64,000 bases of DNA from JBHOQS01 sp042408875 (GTDB lineage Bacteria; Chloroflexota; UBA11872; JBHOQS01), in contig JBHOQS010000019.1 in assembly GCA_042408875.1 (NCBI GenBank), positions 151,200-215,199 of the forward strand, given 5' to 3'. A program made the position numbers and the translations under genes. Below the pieces are notes generated by a model that saw only the letters and a program-made list of their open reading frames with translations, had not been told where the DNA came from and made no database searches. Shown here piece after piece: positions 25,800 to 34,385 of the stretch; within the stretch, counting starts at the first letter, position 1; each line of letters begins with the position of its first letter.

Positions 25800-26880
25800 C
25801 CTCGGCAAGATCGGCCACGAGAAGTTCTAGGGCCACCGCTGGCTCCATGTCGCTGCTCTTCGTCTGGAGATCAGCTCGCAGGATCAGGCGGTGCATCTCC
25901 GCAAGCTGGTCCGGCGTGTAGCGCAGTGCCTGCTCGGCCGTCTTCTCCGCAGCGAACTGCGGCAGGCCCAGCCGGCTCTGGACCAGCCGCACCTGCTCTG
26001 GAGCGAGGCGCCTGGGCGGGGCGTCACGCCTTCCTGGGGCTCCTGGGGCGAGCAGCTCCTGCGCCTGGAGCATCAGGCGGGTCTGCCGGCTGAGCATGGC
26101 CAGGAGGTAGCCCGGCGCCTCGCCGCGGCTGAGCAAGGTACGCAGCTCAATCAGCGCCGCCCGTGTCTGGCCCGTCGCGACAGCGTCCACCAGGCGAAAG
26201 ATGTCGGCCTCACGCGCGTGCGGCACGAGCCGCTCCACCTCCTGCGCCTGCACCGGCCGGGTCGTCCCCCGCGCATAGGCTGCCAGCTTGTCGATCTCCT
26301 GCGCCAACGCGCGCAGGTCCGGCCCGACATAGCCGGCCAGCAAGGCCACAGCCGGTGGGGCGAGCTGGAGCCCCCGCGCGCGGGCGCGGGCGCTGATCCA
26401 GGCAAGCAATGCCTCGCGCTCGGGCGGGCGGAATTCCCGCGCCTGCACGCCCGGCAGCGCCCGCAGCGCCTCCAGGACCGCCTTCGGATCACCGCGCCGG
26501 GCAGCCGTGCGCCTAGCCTGGCCCCGCCCGCGACCGGATGCTGCGGGGCGCGCGGGAGCTCCTGCTGCGCCGATGTAGGTCATGATCAGCCAGGTGCTCT
26601 CGGGAAGGCGCGCTGCCAGGGCGGTGAAGGCGTCGAGGAACTCCGGCTCGCGAGCGCACCGCTCGACCAGGCTGCGCAGCACGACCACCCGGCGAGGCGT
26701 GAGGAACGGTGCGGGCTCGCAGGCCTGCACCAGCTCAGCGAACGCGGCGCGCTCGGCATCGAGCATCACTTCGTTCATGCCCTCGAAGCCCGCTAGCGCG
26801 CCATCGAACGCAGCCGCGCGCAGCCGCTGCACCTCTTCAGCAATGGAAAACTCGTCTTCCCCGTAGAGCAGATAGATCAT
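25756..26880 (-). CDS. holA: DNA polymerase III subunit delta
   Basis: The ATG at 26880 (MIYLLYGEDEFSIAEEVQRLRAA in part) gives 374 residues. A longer frame to 27039 overlaps moaA and is not supported. Family features are the N-terminal GEDEF, the segment RRVVVLRSLVERC, the central linker, GPDLRALAQEIDKLAAYA, then ADIFRLVDAVATGQ and a C-terminal helical bundle. The delta subunit is the wrench of the clamp loader and opens the sliding clamp. An unusual glycine/arginine-rich stretch (about residues 117-137) interrupts the ATPase-like domain. It is 59 bases downstream of moaA on the same strand. Confidence 0.88.
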   Translation of the reverse strand: MIYLLYGEDEFSIAEEVQRLRAAAFDGALAGFEGMNEVMLDAERAAFAELVQACEPAPFLTPRRVVVLRSLVERCAREPEFLDAFTALAARLPESTWLIMTYIGAAGAPARPAASGRGRGQARRTAARRGDPKAVLEALRALPGVQAREFRPPEREALLAWISARARARGLQLAPPAVALLAGYVGPDLRALAQEIDKLAAYARGTTRPVQAQEVERLVPHAREADIFRLVDAVATGQTRAALIELRTLLSRGEAPGYLLAMLSRQTRLMLQAQELLAPGAPGRRDAPPRRLAPEQVRLVQSRLGLPQFAAEKTAEQALRYTPDQLAEMHRLILRADLQTKSSDMEPAVALELLVADLAEVTRRTTLPGARALA

Positions 26881-26939
26881 GTGCCGATTAGAGAGCGGGC
26901 CCGATGCGATCGACGCGCCGCCTGTGCCAGGCCGGGCAT

Positions 26940-28073
26940 CTACCCACCGATGTAGGACATCTCGATCTTCCTTCTCGGCCTGAGCGCCTCGGTGTGGAAG
27001 GTGCGGATCTCCGAATAGCGGTCGGCGCGGCCCTGCCAAATGGCGGTGATGAATGCCGCGATCTCATCGTCCGGCGCGCCAGAGCGCACCAGCGCTCGTA
27101 AGTCGTAGCCCTCACCGGCGAAGAGACAGGTGAAGAGCTTGCCGTCCGCCGAGAGCCGGGCGCGTGTGCAGGTGCGGCAGAACGGCTGCGTCACCGAGGC
27201 GATCACGCCGATCTCGCCGGCGCCATCCACATAGCGCCAGCGCTCGGCCACCTCGCCGTAGTAGTTCGGCTCTAACGGCTCGATCGGCCACACCGCGTTG
27301 ATCGTCCGAATGACCTCGGCGGCAGGCACCACGTCATCCATGCGCCAGCCATTGGAGTTCCCCACGTCCATGAACTCGATGAAGCGCAGGATATGCCCGG
27401 TCCAGCGGAAGTGCCCGGCCATGTCTAGAACACTGCCGTCGTTGACCCCGCGCTTCACCACCATGTCGATCTTAATCGGATGCAGCCCGGCTTCATCAGC
27501 GGCGTCGATAGCCTCCAGGATACGAGACACCGGCACGCCGACGTCGTTCATGCGCATGAAGACCGCGTCGTCGAGCGAGTCCAGGCTGATGGTGATGCGC
27601 CTGAGCCCGGCCCTCTTGAGCGCCTGCGCCTTCTGTTGCGTCAGCAGGGAGCCGTTGGTGGTGAGCGTCAGGTCTTCGAGCCCCTCGATGCCAGCCAGCA
27701 TCTCCACCAGGCGTTCGAGATCGCGGCGCACTAAGGGCTCGCCCCCGGTGAGTCGGATCTTGCGCACGCCCAGCCGGACGAAAATACGCGCCAGCCGCGT
27801 GATCTCTTCGTAGCTCAGCAGCGCTGCGCGGGGCAAGAACTGATAGTCACGCCCGAAGATCTCCTTGGGCATGCAATAGATACAGCGGAAGTTGCAGCGG
27901 TCAGTCACCGAGATGCGCAGGTCGCGCAGCGGCCGCTGGAAGCGGTCAACCAGCGCGCCTGCGCTCCCCTCCCCCGGCACAGGCCGCGCTGCAGGCCCGC
28001 GACGCAGGCCCTGAGGCAACGCTGCAGAAGCCACTGCGGGCTGGATGACCGCCAGCGGATGGCGCTCGCTCAT
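26940..28073 (-). CDS. moaA: GTP 3',8-cyclase MoaA (molybdenum cofactor synthesis)
   Basis: The protein has 377 residues from an ATG behind GGAGG at 8 bases. An N-terminal tail of about 50 residues precedes the radical-SAM motif CNFRCIYC. RLTGGEPL, a TTNGSLL segment, LDSLD and the C-terminal second iron-sulfur cluster (QPFCRTCTRARLSADG) follow. The protein ends in GG, as MoaA enzymes do. It converts GTP to 3',8-cyclo-7,8-dihydro-GTP. No moaC, moaD or moaE is nearby, so the pathway must be completed elsewhere. An extended -10 (TGCTATAAT) lies just upstream. Confidence 0.96.
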   Translation of the reverse strand: MSERHPLAVIQPAVASAALPQGLRRGPAARPVPGEGSAGALVDRFQRPLRDLRISVTDRCNFRCIYCMPKEIFGRDYQFLPRAALLSYEEITRLARIFVRLGVRKIRLTGGEPLVRRDLERLVEMLAGIEGLEDLTLTTNGSLLTQQKAQALKRAGLRRITISLDSLDDAVFMRMNDVGVPVSRILEAIDAADEAGLHPIKIDMVVKRGVNDGSVLDMAGHFRWTGHILRFIEFMDVGNSNGWRMDDVVPAAEVIRTINAVWPIEPLEPNYYGEVAERWRYVDGAGEIGVIASVTQPFCRTCTRARLSADGKLFTCLFAGEGYDLRALVRSGAPDDEIAAFITAIWQGRADRYSEIRTFHTEALRPRRKIEMSYIGG

Positions 28074-28093
28074 CTAACTATCCTCCACACGCG

Positions 28094-28099
28094 ATTATA
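28094..28099 (-). promoter_or_regulatory. Extended -10 TGCTATAAT for moaA
   Basis: On the minus strand TGC-TATAAT lies about 20 bases before the moaA ATG, giving a short leader with the GGAGG site. The same TGCTATAAT string recurs before ftsH. Confidence 0.55.
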
Positions 28100-28149
28100 G
28101 CACCGAAAGAGCACCGGCCATGCTGGTCACAGCGCGCCCAGGCTGGCCA

Positions 28150-28178
28150 TTGCGCCTGGCCTGCCGGGACGGTACACT
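28150..28178 (+). promoter_or_regulatory. Promoter for pcrA-ligase: TTGCGC, 17 bases, TACACT
   Basis: The -35 TTGCGC (28150-28155) and the -10 TACACT (28173-28178) are separated by exactly 17 bases, about 135 bases before the chosen pcrA start. The same -35 string occurs upstream of rpoB. Confidence 0.45.
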
Positions 28179-28312
28179 GAGCATGCTGCACGCGCGTGCA
28201 GTAGGCAGCGTGCGGGGCCGCACCCGCGCGGGTACGCAGCCGTTACTTGTATCGCAGGTGCGTGCTACCGTATGGCGGCCGTATCCAGACGGCCTATCTC
28301 GTGGCAAGGACG

Positions 28313-30646
28313 GTGTCCGTGGACAGCCAGGGCAGCCAGGCTATTACAGCGTACTCGCCGGATGATCCGATCTTCGCCGCGCTGAACCCGCAGCAACGTG
28401 AGGCGGTGGCTATCACCGCCGGCCCGTTGCTGATCCTGGCCGGAGCTGGCTCTGGGAAGACCCGCGTACTGACCCACCGCATCGCCTATCTAGTGCAACA
28501 TTGCGGCGTCCCGCCCTCCCGGATCATGGCTGTCACGTTCACCAACAAGGCTGCCGGCGAGATGCGCGAGCGCCTGCACCGGCTGATCGGCCCCCATGCC
28601 TACGGGCTCACCCTGGGAACGTTCCACTCGGTGTGCGTCCGTATCCTGCGGGAACACGCCCATCGCCTGGGCATGAGCTCAGGCTTTGCTATCTACGACG
28701 ACGCCGATCAGGTGGAGATCGTGAAGCGCGCCCTCAAAGAACTGGACCTGGAGCCCGCTCGCGTCTCACCGGAAGCGATCTGTGGGGCAATCTCCCGCGC
28801 CAAGGACGACCTGATTGATCCGGTGCACTATGCTCGCCGCGCCGAGGATCCCTTCGAGGAGCTCGTGGCGCAGGTGTACCGACGCTACGAGGTGATGCTC
28901 TTCGAGGCCAATGCGCTCGACTTCGGCGACCTGATCATGCGCACGGTCCAGCTCTTTCAGGAGCACCCCCACGTACTGCATGCCTACCAGGAACGCTACC
29001 TGCACATCCTGGTGGATGAGTACCAGGACACCAATCGGGCGCAGTACGTGCTGGTACGCATGCTCAGCGAGAAGCATCGCAACCTCTGCGTCGTCGGCGA
29101 CGACGACCAGTCAATCTATAGCTGGCGTGGTGCAGATATCCGCAATATCCTGTCTTTTGAGAACGACTTTCCTGACGCGAAAGTCGTCAAGCTGGAGCAG
29201 AACTATCGCTCCACCCAGCGCATCCTGGACGCGGCGCACGGTGTAGTATCTGGCCTGCTCACGCGTAAGCCAAAGCGGCTGTGGACGGAGAACGGCGAGG
29301 GCGCGCCGGTGGTGGTGTTCGAGGCGTACAATGAACAGGAGGAGGCACAGTACGTGGTCGGCGAGATCGACCGGCTGGTGCGCCGCGGCGTCTTTCGGCA
29401 CGGCGATTGCGCGGTGATCTACCGCACACACGCCCAGTCGCGCGCGCTCGAGCAGGCGCTGATCCGCGCCGGCATGCCGTACCAGCTCGTCGGCGGCACG
29501 AGGTTCTACGAGCGCCGCGAGATCAAGGACCTGCTGGCATATCTGCGGGTGATCGATAACCCGCGCGATCTGCTCAGTTTCGAGCGCATCCTGAATGTGC
29601 CGCCGCGAGGTATTGGGCAGCGCACGGTGGACGAGCTCATGCGCTGGGCAGCGCGCTTAGGCGTTCCGCCGGCCGAGGCAGCCCAGCTCTATGCGCTGGA
29701 GCTGGACACCGGCGAGCAGGCAGCAGCGGTGCCAGCACCTTTCAGTTCGCGCAGCGGCGCGGCGGTCGCCGCATTCGGGCGGCTGCTCTCCGAGCTCGCG
29801 GACGCACGCACGCGCCTGTCGCTGCTCGCCCTAGTGGAGCTGGTGCTTGAACGCAGCGGCTATCGCGCCTGGCTCACTGACGGGACGCTCGAGGGACAGC
29901 AACGCATCGAGAACATCGAGGAGCTCCTCACCGTCGCACGTGACTTCGACCGGCTGCCGCCTGGCGAGGGCTTGCGCCGCTTCCTCGACGAAGTGTCGCT
30001 GGTCGCAGAGGTCGATACGTTGGAGAGCGATGCCGACGCAGTAAAACTCATGACGGTTCATAACACCAAGGGGCTGGAGTTCCCCGTCGTGTTCATAGTG
30101 GGCATGGAGGAGCGCGTGTTCCCGCACAGCCGCTCGATGGACGACCCCCAGCGTATGGAAGAGGAGCGCCGGCTGTGCTACGTGGGGATGACCCGCGCCA
30201 TGCAGCGGTTGTACCTCGTCTATGCTTTTCGCCGGACGCTGTTCGGGCGCTCGGAGCAGAACATGCCGTCGCGCTTTTTGGCTGATATCCCGGCACATGT
30301 GCTCGACGCTGGCGCTCTCTCGGGGCGTCCTGCTGCTCCTGTGTCCACCCCCCGCGGGGCAAGCCGGCCGGCGCGGCCGCTGCGCGAACGCGCCGATGCC
30401 GTGCCACCGCTGGGCGTGCGTCCTACCGTGTCGCGTTCCGCTGCGGCGGTCCAGGCGCAGTACCAGACCGGCGATCGGGTGCGCCACCCGCATTTCGGCG
30501 AAGGCATGGTAGTACGCTCCGACATCATCGGGACCGACGAGGAGGTCACGGTGGTGTTCGAGAAGGCCGGCATTAAGAAGCTGTCTGCCAGCTTCGCTCC
30601 GTTAACCAAGCTGCGTGCTCATCGTGCTCATGAAGAGGGGCGGTAA
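28313..30646 (+). CDS. pcrA: ATP-dependent DNA helicase of the PcrA/UvrD family
   Basis: The GTG at 28313 follows AAGGA and gives 777 residues; other GTG or TTG starts from 28247 to 28319 are possible. Superfamily-1A motifs are complete: the Q-motif LNPQQREAV, Walker A AGAGSGKT, VTFTNKAAGEMRERL, Walker B VDEYQDTN, GDDDQSIYSWRGAD, QNYRST, VMTVHNTKG-type motif V and GMTRAMQRLYL. The C-terminus carries the PcrA tail: a Tudor-like region with GDRVRHPHFGEG and a terminal lysine-rich strand. These helicases act in nucleotide excision repair and replication. It overlaps nothing, but the next gene, an ATP-dependent ligase, starts right after its stop. Confidence 0.94.
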   Translation: MSVDSQGSQAITAYSPDDPIFAALNPQQREAVAITAGPLLILAGAGSGKTRVLTHRIAYLVQHCGVPPSRIMAVTFTNKAAGEMRERLHRLIGPHAYGLTLGTFHSVCVRILREHAHRLGMSSGFAIYDDADQVEIVKRALKELDLEPARVSPEAICGAISRAKDDLIDPVHYARRAEDPFEELVAQVYRRYEVMLFEANALDFGDLIMRTVQLFQEHPHVLHAYQERYLHILVDEYQDTNRAQYVLVRMLSEKHRNLCVVGDDDQSIYSWRGADIRNILSFENDFPDAKVVKLEQNYRSTQRILDAAHGVVSGLLTRKPKRLWTENGEGAPVVVFEAYNEQEEAQYVVGEIDRLVRRGVFRHGDCAVIYRTHAQSRALEQALIRAGMPYQLVGGTRFYERREIKDLLAYLRVIDNPRDLLSFERILNVPPRGIGQRTVDELMRWAARLGVPPAEAAQLYALELDTGEQAAAVPAPFSSRSGAAVAAFGRLLSELADARTRLSLLALVELVLERSGYRAWLTDGTLEGQQRIENIEELLTVARDFDRLPPGEGLRRFLDEVSLVAEVDTLESDADAVKLMTVHNTKGLEFPVVFIVGMEERVFPHSRSMDDPQRMEEERRLCYVGMTRAMQRLYLVYAFRRTLFGRSEQNMPSRFLADIPAHVLDAGALSGRPAAPVSTPRGASRPARPLRERADAVPPLGVRPTVSRSAAAVQAQYQTGDRVRHPHFGEGMVVRSDIIGTDEEVTVVFEKAGIKKLSASFAPLTKLRAHRAHEEGR

Positions 30647-32398
30647 ATGCGCTTTCGTCAACTGGTAGAGTACTTTGCGCAGATCGAGCAGACCAGCAGC
30701 CGCAACCGTATGGTCGAGCTGCTGGCCGAGCTCTTCAGGGCAACCGAGCCGGAGGAGATCGACAAGATCATCTATCTGCTGCAAGGCCGGCTCGGGCCCG
30801 CCTACGAAGTCGTGGAGTTCGGCGTCGGCACGGCGCTGACTGCCGCTGCGCTCTCTGCAGCCACCGGGAAGGACCTCGCCGAGATTAAGCGCCTGTATGC
30901 GCGGCTGGGAGACTACGGCCGCGTCGCCTACGAACTCCTGCCGAGCGAAGGGCAGGAGCTCGCGGTCGTCGAGGTCTACCAGCGGCTGAGCGAGGTGGCG
31001 CACGCTAGTGGCGAGGGCGCTGTCGCCCGTAAGCAGAGGCTGCTGACCGATCTGCTGCGCGCGATGAGTAACCTGGAGGCGAAATATCTCATCCGTATTC
31101 CGCTGGGGCAGCTCCGGCTCGGCGTCGGCGATCCCACGATCATGGAAGCGCTCTCCTGGGCCAGGACCGAAAGCAAGGTGGAGCGCAAGGGAATCGAGCG
31201 GGCATATAACATCTGCGCGGACCTGGGCTTCGTCGGGCGCCTATACTGGGAGGGCGGCGTGGCGAAGCTCGCCGAGCTGAAGGTCACGCCCGGCAAGCCC
31301 GTGCGGCCGGCGCTGGCTGAGCGCCTGCCTAGTGCGCAGGCGATCATCGCCAAGCTGGGGCGCGTGGCCGTTGAGCCAAAGCTGGATGGCTTTCGCCTCC
31401 AGGTGCACAAAATGGATGGCAATGTGCTGCTGTTCTCGCGCAACCTGGAGAACCTCACGGGCATGTTCCCTGAGGTGGTGCGCGGGACGCTGGAGCAGGT
31501 GCAGGCGGACAGCGTCATCTTCGAGGGCGAGGCCATTGGCTACGATCCGGTGACGGGGGAGTTCCTGCCGTTCCAGATCACCACGACGCGGCGGCGCAAG
31601 TACGAGATCGAGGAGGCTGCCGAGAAGACACCGTTGCGGCTGATCTGCTTTGACCTGCTGGCTGTGGATGGCGAAGATTACACGCCACGGCCATATCTGG
31701 AGCGCCGCGAGCGGCTGTGCCAACTGATCAAGCCTGATGATGCGATCGATGTGGCGGAGAGCCGGCTGATCGACGATCCCGCCGAGCTGGAAGCCTTCTT
31801 TAACGAGATGATCTCACGTGGCCTGGAAGGCATAGTCGCCAAGCGACCTGATGCGCCATACCAGGCTGGCTCCCGCAATTTCAACTGGGTCAAGCTCAAG
31901 CGAAGCTATCAGAGCGAGCTCACCGACACAGTCGATTGCGTGATCGTCGGGTACTGGTATGGGCGCGGCCAGCGCGCCCGCTTCGGCATTGGCGCCGTGC
32001 TGGCCGCTGTCTACGACAAAGATCGGGATGTCTTCGTCACGGTGACGAAGCTCGGCACAGGCTTCTCCGAGGAAGAATGGGTGAAGCTGCGCGAGAAGCT
32101 GGACGCGATCGCCAGCCCGACACGCCCGGCTCGCGTCGAAGCGATCCTCGAGCCAGACGTCTGGTGCGAGCCAGTGTACGTCGTAGAGATCCAAGCCGAT
32201 GAGATCACGCGGTCACCATCGCACACCTGCGGCCGCACGCCGGAGAACCCGCTAGGATACGCCCTGCGCTTCCCGCGGGCGGTAGATTTTCTGCGAGAGG
32301 ACCGCAACCCCGAGGATGCCACGACAGTGGCCGAGATCCTCGAGATGTACGCGCAGCAGCGGCGCAAGCCAGTCGAGCAGGCGCCGGTAGAAGGATAG
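30647..32398 (+). CDS. ATP-dependent DNA ligase (archaeal/LigI type)
   Basis: The ATG begins immediately after the pcrA stop (TAA-ATG), so translation is coupled. The protein has 583 residues: an N-terminal DNA-binding domain, the nucleotidyltransferase motif EPKLDGFRLQ with the catalytic lysine at about residue 245, motif III segments (SVIFEGEAIGYD), motif IV (RGLEGIVAKRPD), motif V (WVKLKRSY) and the OB-fold with DCVIVGYWYGRG. This is the replicative ligase type of archaea and eukaryotes, found in addition to NAD-dependent LigA in some bacteria. Its pairing with a PcrA helicase suggests a repair role. Confidence 0.94.
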   Translation: MRFRQLVEYFAQIEQTSSRNRMVELLAELFRATEPEEIDKIIYLLQGRLGPAYEVVEFGVGTALTAAALSAATGKDLAEIKRLYARLGDYGRVAYELLPSEGQELAVVEVYQRLSEVAHASGEGAVARKQRLLTDLLRAMSNLEAKYLIRIPLGQLRLGVGDPTIMEALSWARTESKVERKGIERAYNICADLGFVGRLYWEGGVAKLAELKVTPGKPVRPALAERLPSAQAIIAKLGRVAVEPKLDGFRLQVHKMDGNVLLFSRNLENLTGMFPEVVRGTLEQVQADSVIFEGEAIGYDPVTGEFLPFQITTTRRRKYEIEEAAEKTPLRLICFDLLAVDGEDYTPRPYLERRERLCQLIKPDDAIDVAESRLIDDPAELEAFFNEMISRGLEGIVAKRPDAPYQAGSRNFNWVKLKRSYQSELTDTVDCVIVGYWYGRGQRARFGIGAVLAAVYDKDRDVFVTVTKLGTGFSEEEWVKLREKLDAIASPTRPARVEAILEPDVWCEPVYVVEIQADEITRSPSHTCGRTPENPLGYALRFPRAVDFLREDRNPEDATTVAEILEMYAQQRRKPVEQAPVEG

Positions 32399-32452
32399 CT
32401 GCCAGCGTCCATCTCACGCCATGCTCTCCCCTCGGCCGGCCACGAGCGACGC

Positions 32453-32470
32453 CTGGCGCGTGCACGCCAG
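32453..32470. terminator. Small GC-rich hairpin between the ligase and GerW-like genes
   Basis: CTGGCG (32453-32458) pairs with CGCCAG (32465-32470) around a six-base loop, in the spacer where the ligase and GerW-like genes converge. There is no T-run, so terminator function is tentative. Confidence 0.35.
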
Positions 32471-32479
32471 CCAGGCGAC

Positions 32480-33262
32480 CTATCGGGGCCGGCGTAGGCG
32501 CAGGAAGGCCATGGCGAAGGCCGCGCCGGTGGCTATCCCGGCCAAAGCCAGTGACGTGACGTCGATCACTGGCTTCACCGTCACTCCGTCCGGGCCGATG
32601 GCGACCACCGCGACGGCGCGACCCCGACCAACGCCGCCGCCACCACCACCGCCGCCACCACCGACTGTCGGCGGTGTCGTGTCGCCTCCGGCGCTTGTGC
32701 CCAGGCCTCGCCCTAGCCCGAAGCCACCGGCGAACACCACCTCACTCAAGGGAACAACCGTGTACTGCCCCTGCGTCGTCGCCGGCCCAACGGTGGCCTC
32801 GGCTCGGGCGACCGAGCTGATCGCCGCAACAACCGTGTTCAGCCCTGGGAGCTCCTGCAGCATCTGCGCCGCGCGTTCAAGCATCTGCATGGGCACGCCG
32901 CGCTGGTTGTCTCCTGCTCCTCGGGGAACCCGCGTATCTCTCCCATTCGGGGGCTCCATAGTAACCTCCTCCGGCATCTCTGTGAACAGGCTACCGGCAC
33001 CTGCGACAAGTACAGCAATGAGCGTGCCCCACCATCCGTGCGCCCAGATTGGCACTGCGTACCAGCCGGTGCCTACACCGCCATGGAGCCAGACGCCCAC
33101 CGGCACGGCGGCGGCCAGCCACGCGCCGCGTGACCGGTCCGCCGCATGCCAGATGCCAATAGCCACCGCGGCAACCGGCGTCAGTGCCACGCCGCCCGGT
33201 AGCTCCACCCGCCGCCCCACGGCAAGAAAGCGCTCAACCCGAGCGGGCACGTGTCCCTCCAT
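32480..33262 (-). CDS. Membrane protein with GerW/YtfJ-like C-terminal domain
   Basis: The protein has 260 residues. The first 95 contain two or three hydrophobic segments (VALTPVAAVAIGIW; WWGTLIAVLVAGAGSLF). From about residue 125 there is a YtfJ/GerW-like pattern: LQELPGLNTVVAAISSVARAEA (shortened), GQYTVVPLSEVVFAGGFGLG, a 10-residue glycine run, then AVAVVAIGPDGVTVKPVID, and a final hydrophobic helix with a basic tail. YtfJ-family proteins are known from sporulating Firmicutes but also occur in many non-spore-formers, and their role is obscure. It is the last gene of a minus-strand run, 57 bases beyond the oxidoreductase gene. Confidence 0.7.
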   Translation of the reverse strand: MEGHVPARVERFLAVGRRVELPGGVALTPVAAVAIGIWHAADRSRGAWLAAAVPVGVWLHGGVGTGWYAVPIWAHGWWGTLIAVLVAGAGSLFTEMPEEVTMEPPNGRDTRVPRGAGDNQRGVPMQMLERAAQMLQELPGLNTVVAAISSVARAEATVGPATTQGQYTVVPLSEVVFAGGFGLGRGLGTSAGGDTTPPTVGGGGGGGGGGVGRGRAVAVVAIGPDGVTVKPVIDVTSLALAGIATGAAFAMAFLRLRRPR

Positions 33263-33319
33263 TCGTCTGGCCGTCGGTCGGAGGACAGCCGCACAGCTGC
33301 CGGCGGGACGTGCCCGGCC

Positions 33320-34342
33320 TCAGCCGCGTGCGCCTGCCGGGGTACCGACCAGCCGTACCTCACGGCCAGTGCTGGCGGACTGCTCGAGCGCGCTCATGGC
33401 GGCGACGATCTCGCGCCCGTATTCCCCGGTGATCGGCGGCTCCCGGTCGTTAACGATCGCCTGGACCAGATCGGCCAGTTCCCCAGCCATGCCCAGGCGC
33501 TGCTCCTTTGGAGGCTCAAGGGGCACCCACCCCCCCTTCCGCGAGACCCAGCAGCCCTGCTGCGGCGGATATGAGGCGACCTTCAGCATTGCCCGGGTGG
33601 CAACGACATCATGCTGATAGTGCTCGACGCCGTTCAAATACGCGGCGTGCTGGATCGTTGCCTGGAGGCCGCCTGCAAATTCCAGCAGGCCAATGAAGCT
33701 GTCATCAGCTTTGACCTTGTCTCCAAAGATGAAATTCCCGACGCGCCCCTTCACCGCCACAATGGGCTGCCCGGCGAACCAGCGCATCACGTCGATCATG
33801 TGCGCGCCGTTCATCTGGAGCATGCCGCCGCCCTTGGAACGGTCCATGCCCCAGGCCGGGCGGCTTTCCAATCCCAGCGGCTTCGTCCAGTGCAACGTCA
33901 TATACACGAGCTCACCCAGCTCACCGCTATCGATGAGTTGCTTCGCCAGACGGTTATACGCGTTGTAGTGCTGGCTGTGACCGACCATGAGCTTGACGCC
34001 GTTGCGCCTAGCCGCCTCAAGCATACGGTCGCACTCATCCACCTCCATGGCCATCGGCTTTTCGACAAAGATATGCTTGCCGGCCTTGGCGGCGTCTACT
34101 GCGACGCGTTCGTGCAACCAGTGGGGCAGCCCGATCATGACGATGTGCACATCCGGCCGGTCAAGTAAGGCGCGGTAGTCTGCCACGGTCTCGCAGCAGC
34201 CGATCTCTGCGGCCATGCGGCGCCGCTGCTCATCGAGCTCCGCCACAGCCACCAGCCGGACATCCGGCACATTCTGGGCCGCTCGGACATGCCCATGGCC
34301 TACGCGGCCAAAGCCAATGATGCCTACTCCCAGCTTCTCCAT
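33320..34342 (-). CDS. Gfo/Idh/MocA-family NAD(P)-dependent oxidoreductase
   Basis: The ATG at 34342 (MEKLGVGIIGFGRVGHGHV) gives 340 residues. The Rossmann glycine motif GFGRVG, the conserved EKPMAM segment with the catalytic lysine, and the C-terminal beta sheet with GGGMLQMNGAHMIDVMRWF are visible. Members act on cyclic polyols and sugars, such as myo-inositol or glucose derivatives. It is the third gene of a minus-strand cluster with a TIM-barrel isomerase (43 bases upstream) and a D-threonine-aldolase-like enzyme, suggesting catabolism of a sugar-like or hydroxyacid substrate. The substrate itself is unknown. Confidence 0.9.
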   Translation of the reverse strand: MEKLGVGIIGFGRVGHGHVRAAQNVPDVRLVAVAELDEQRRRMAAEIGCCETVADYRALLDRPDVHIVMIGLPHWLHERVAVDAAKAGKHIFVEKPMAMEVDECDRMLEAARRNGVKLMVGHSQHYNAYNRLAKQLIDSGELGELVYMTLHWTKPLGLESRPAWGMDRSKGGGMLQMNGAHMIDVMRWFAGQPIVAVKGRVGNFIFGDKVKADDSFIGLLEFAGGLQATIQHAAYLNGVEHYQHDVVATRAMLKVASYPPQQGCWVSRKGGWVPLEPPKEQRLGMAGELADLVQAIVNDREPPITGEYGREIVAAMSALEQSASTGREVRLVGTPAGARG

Positions 34343-34385
34343 TGTCCTGTGATCCTCGCTCAGATGCCGGCCGCGGCCCCGGCAG

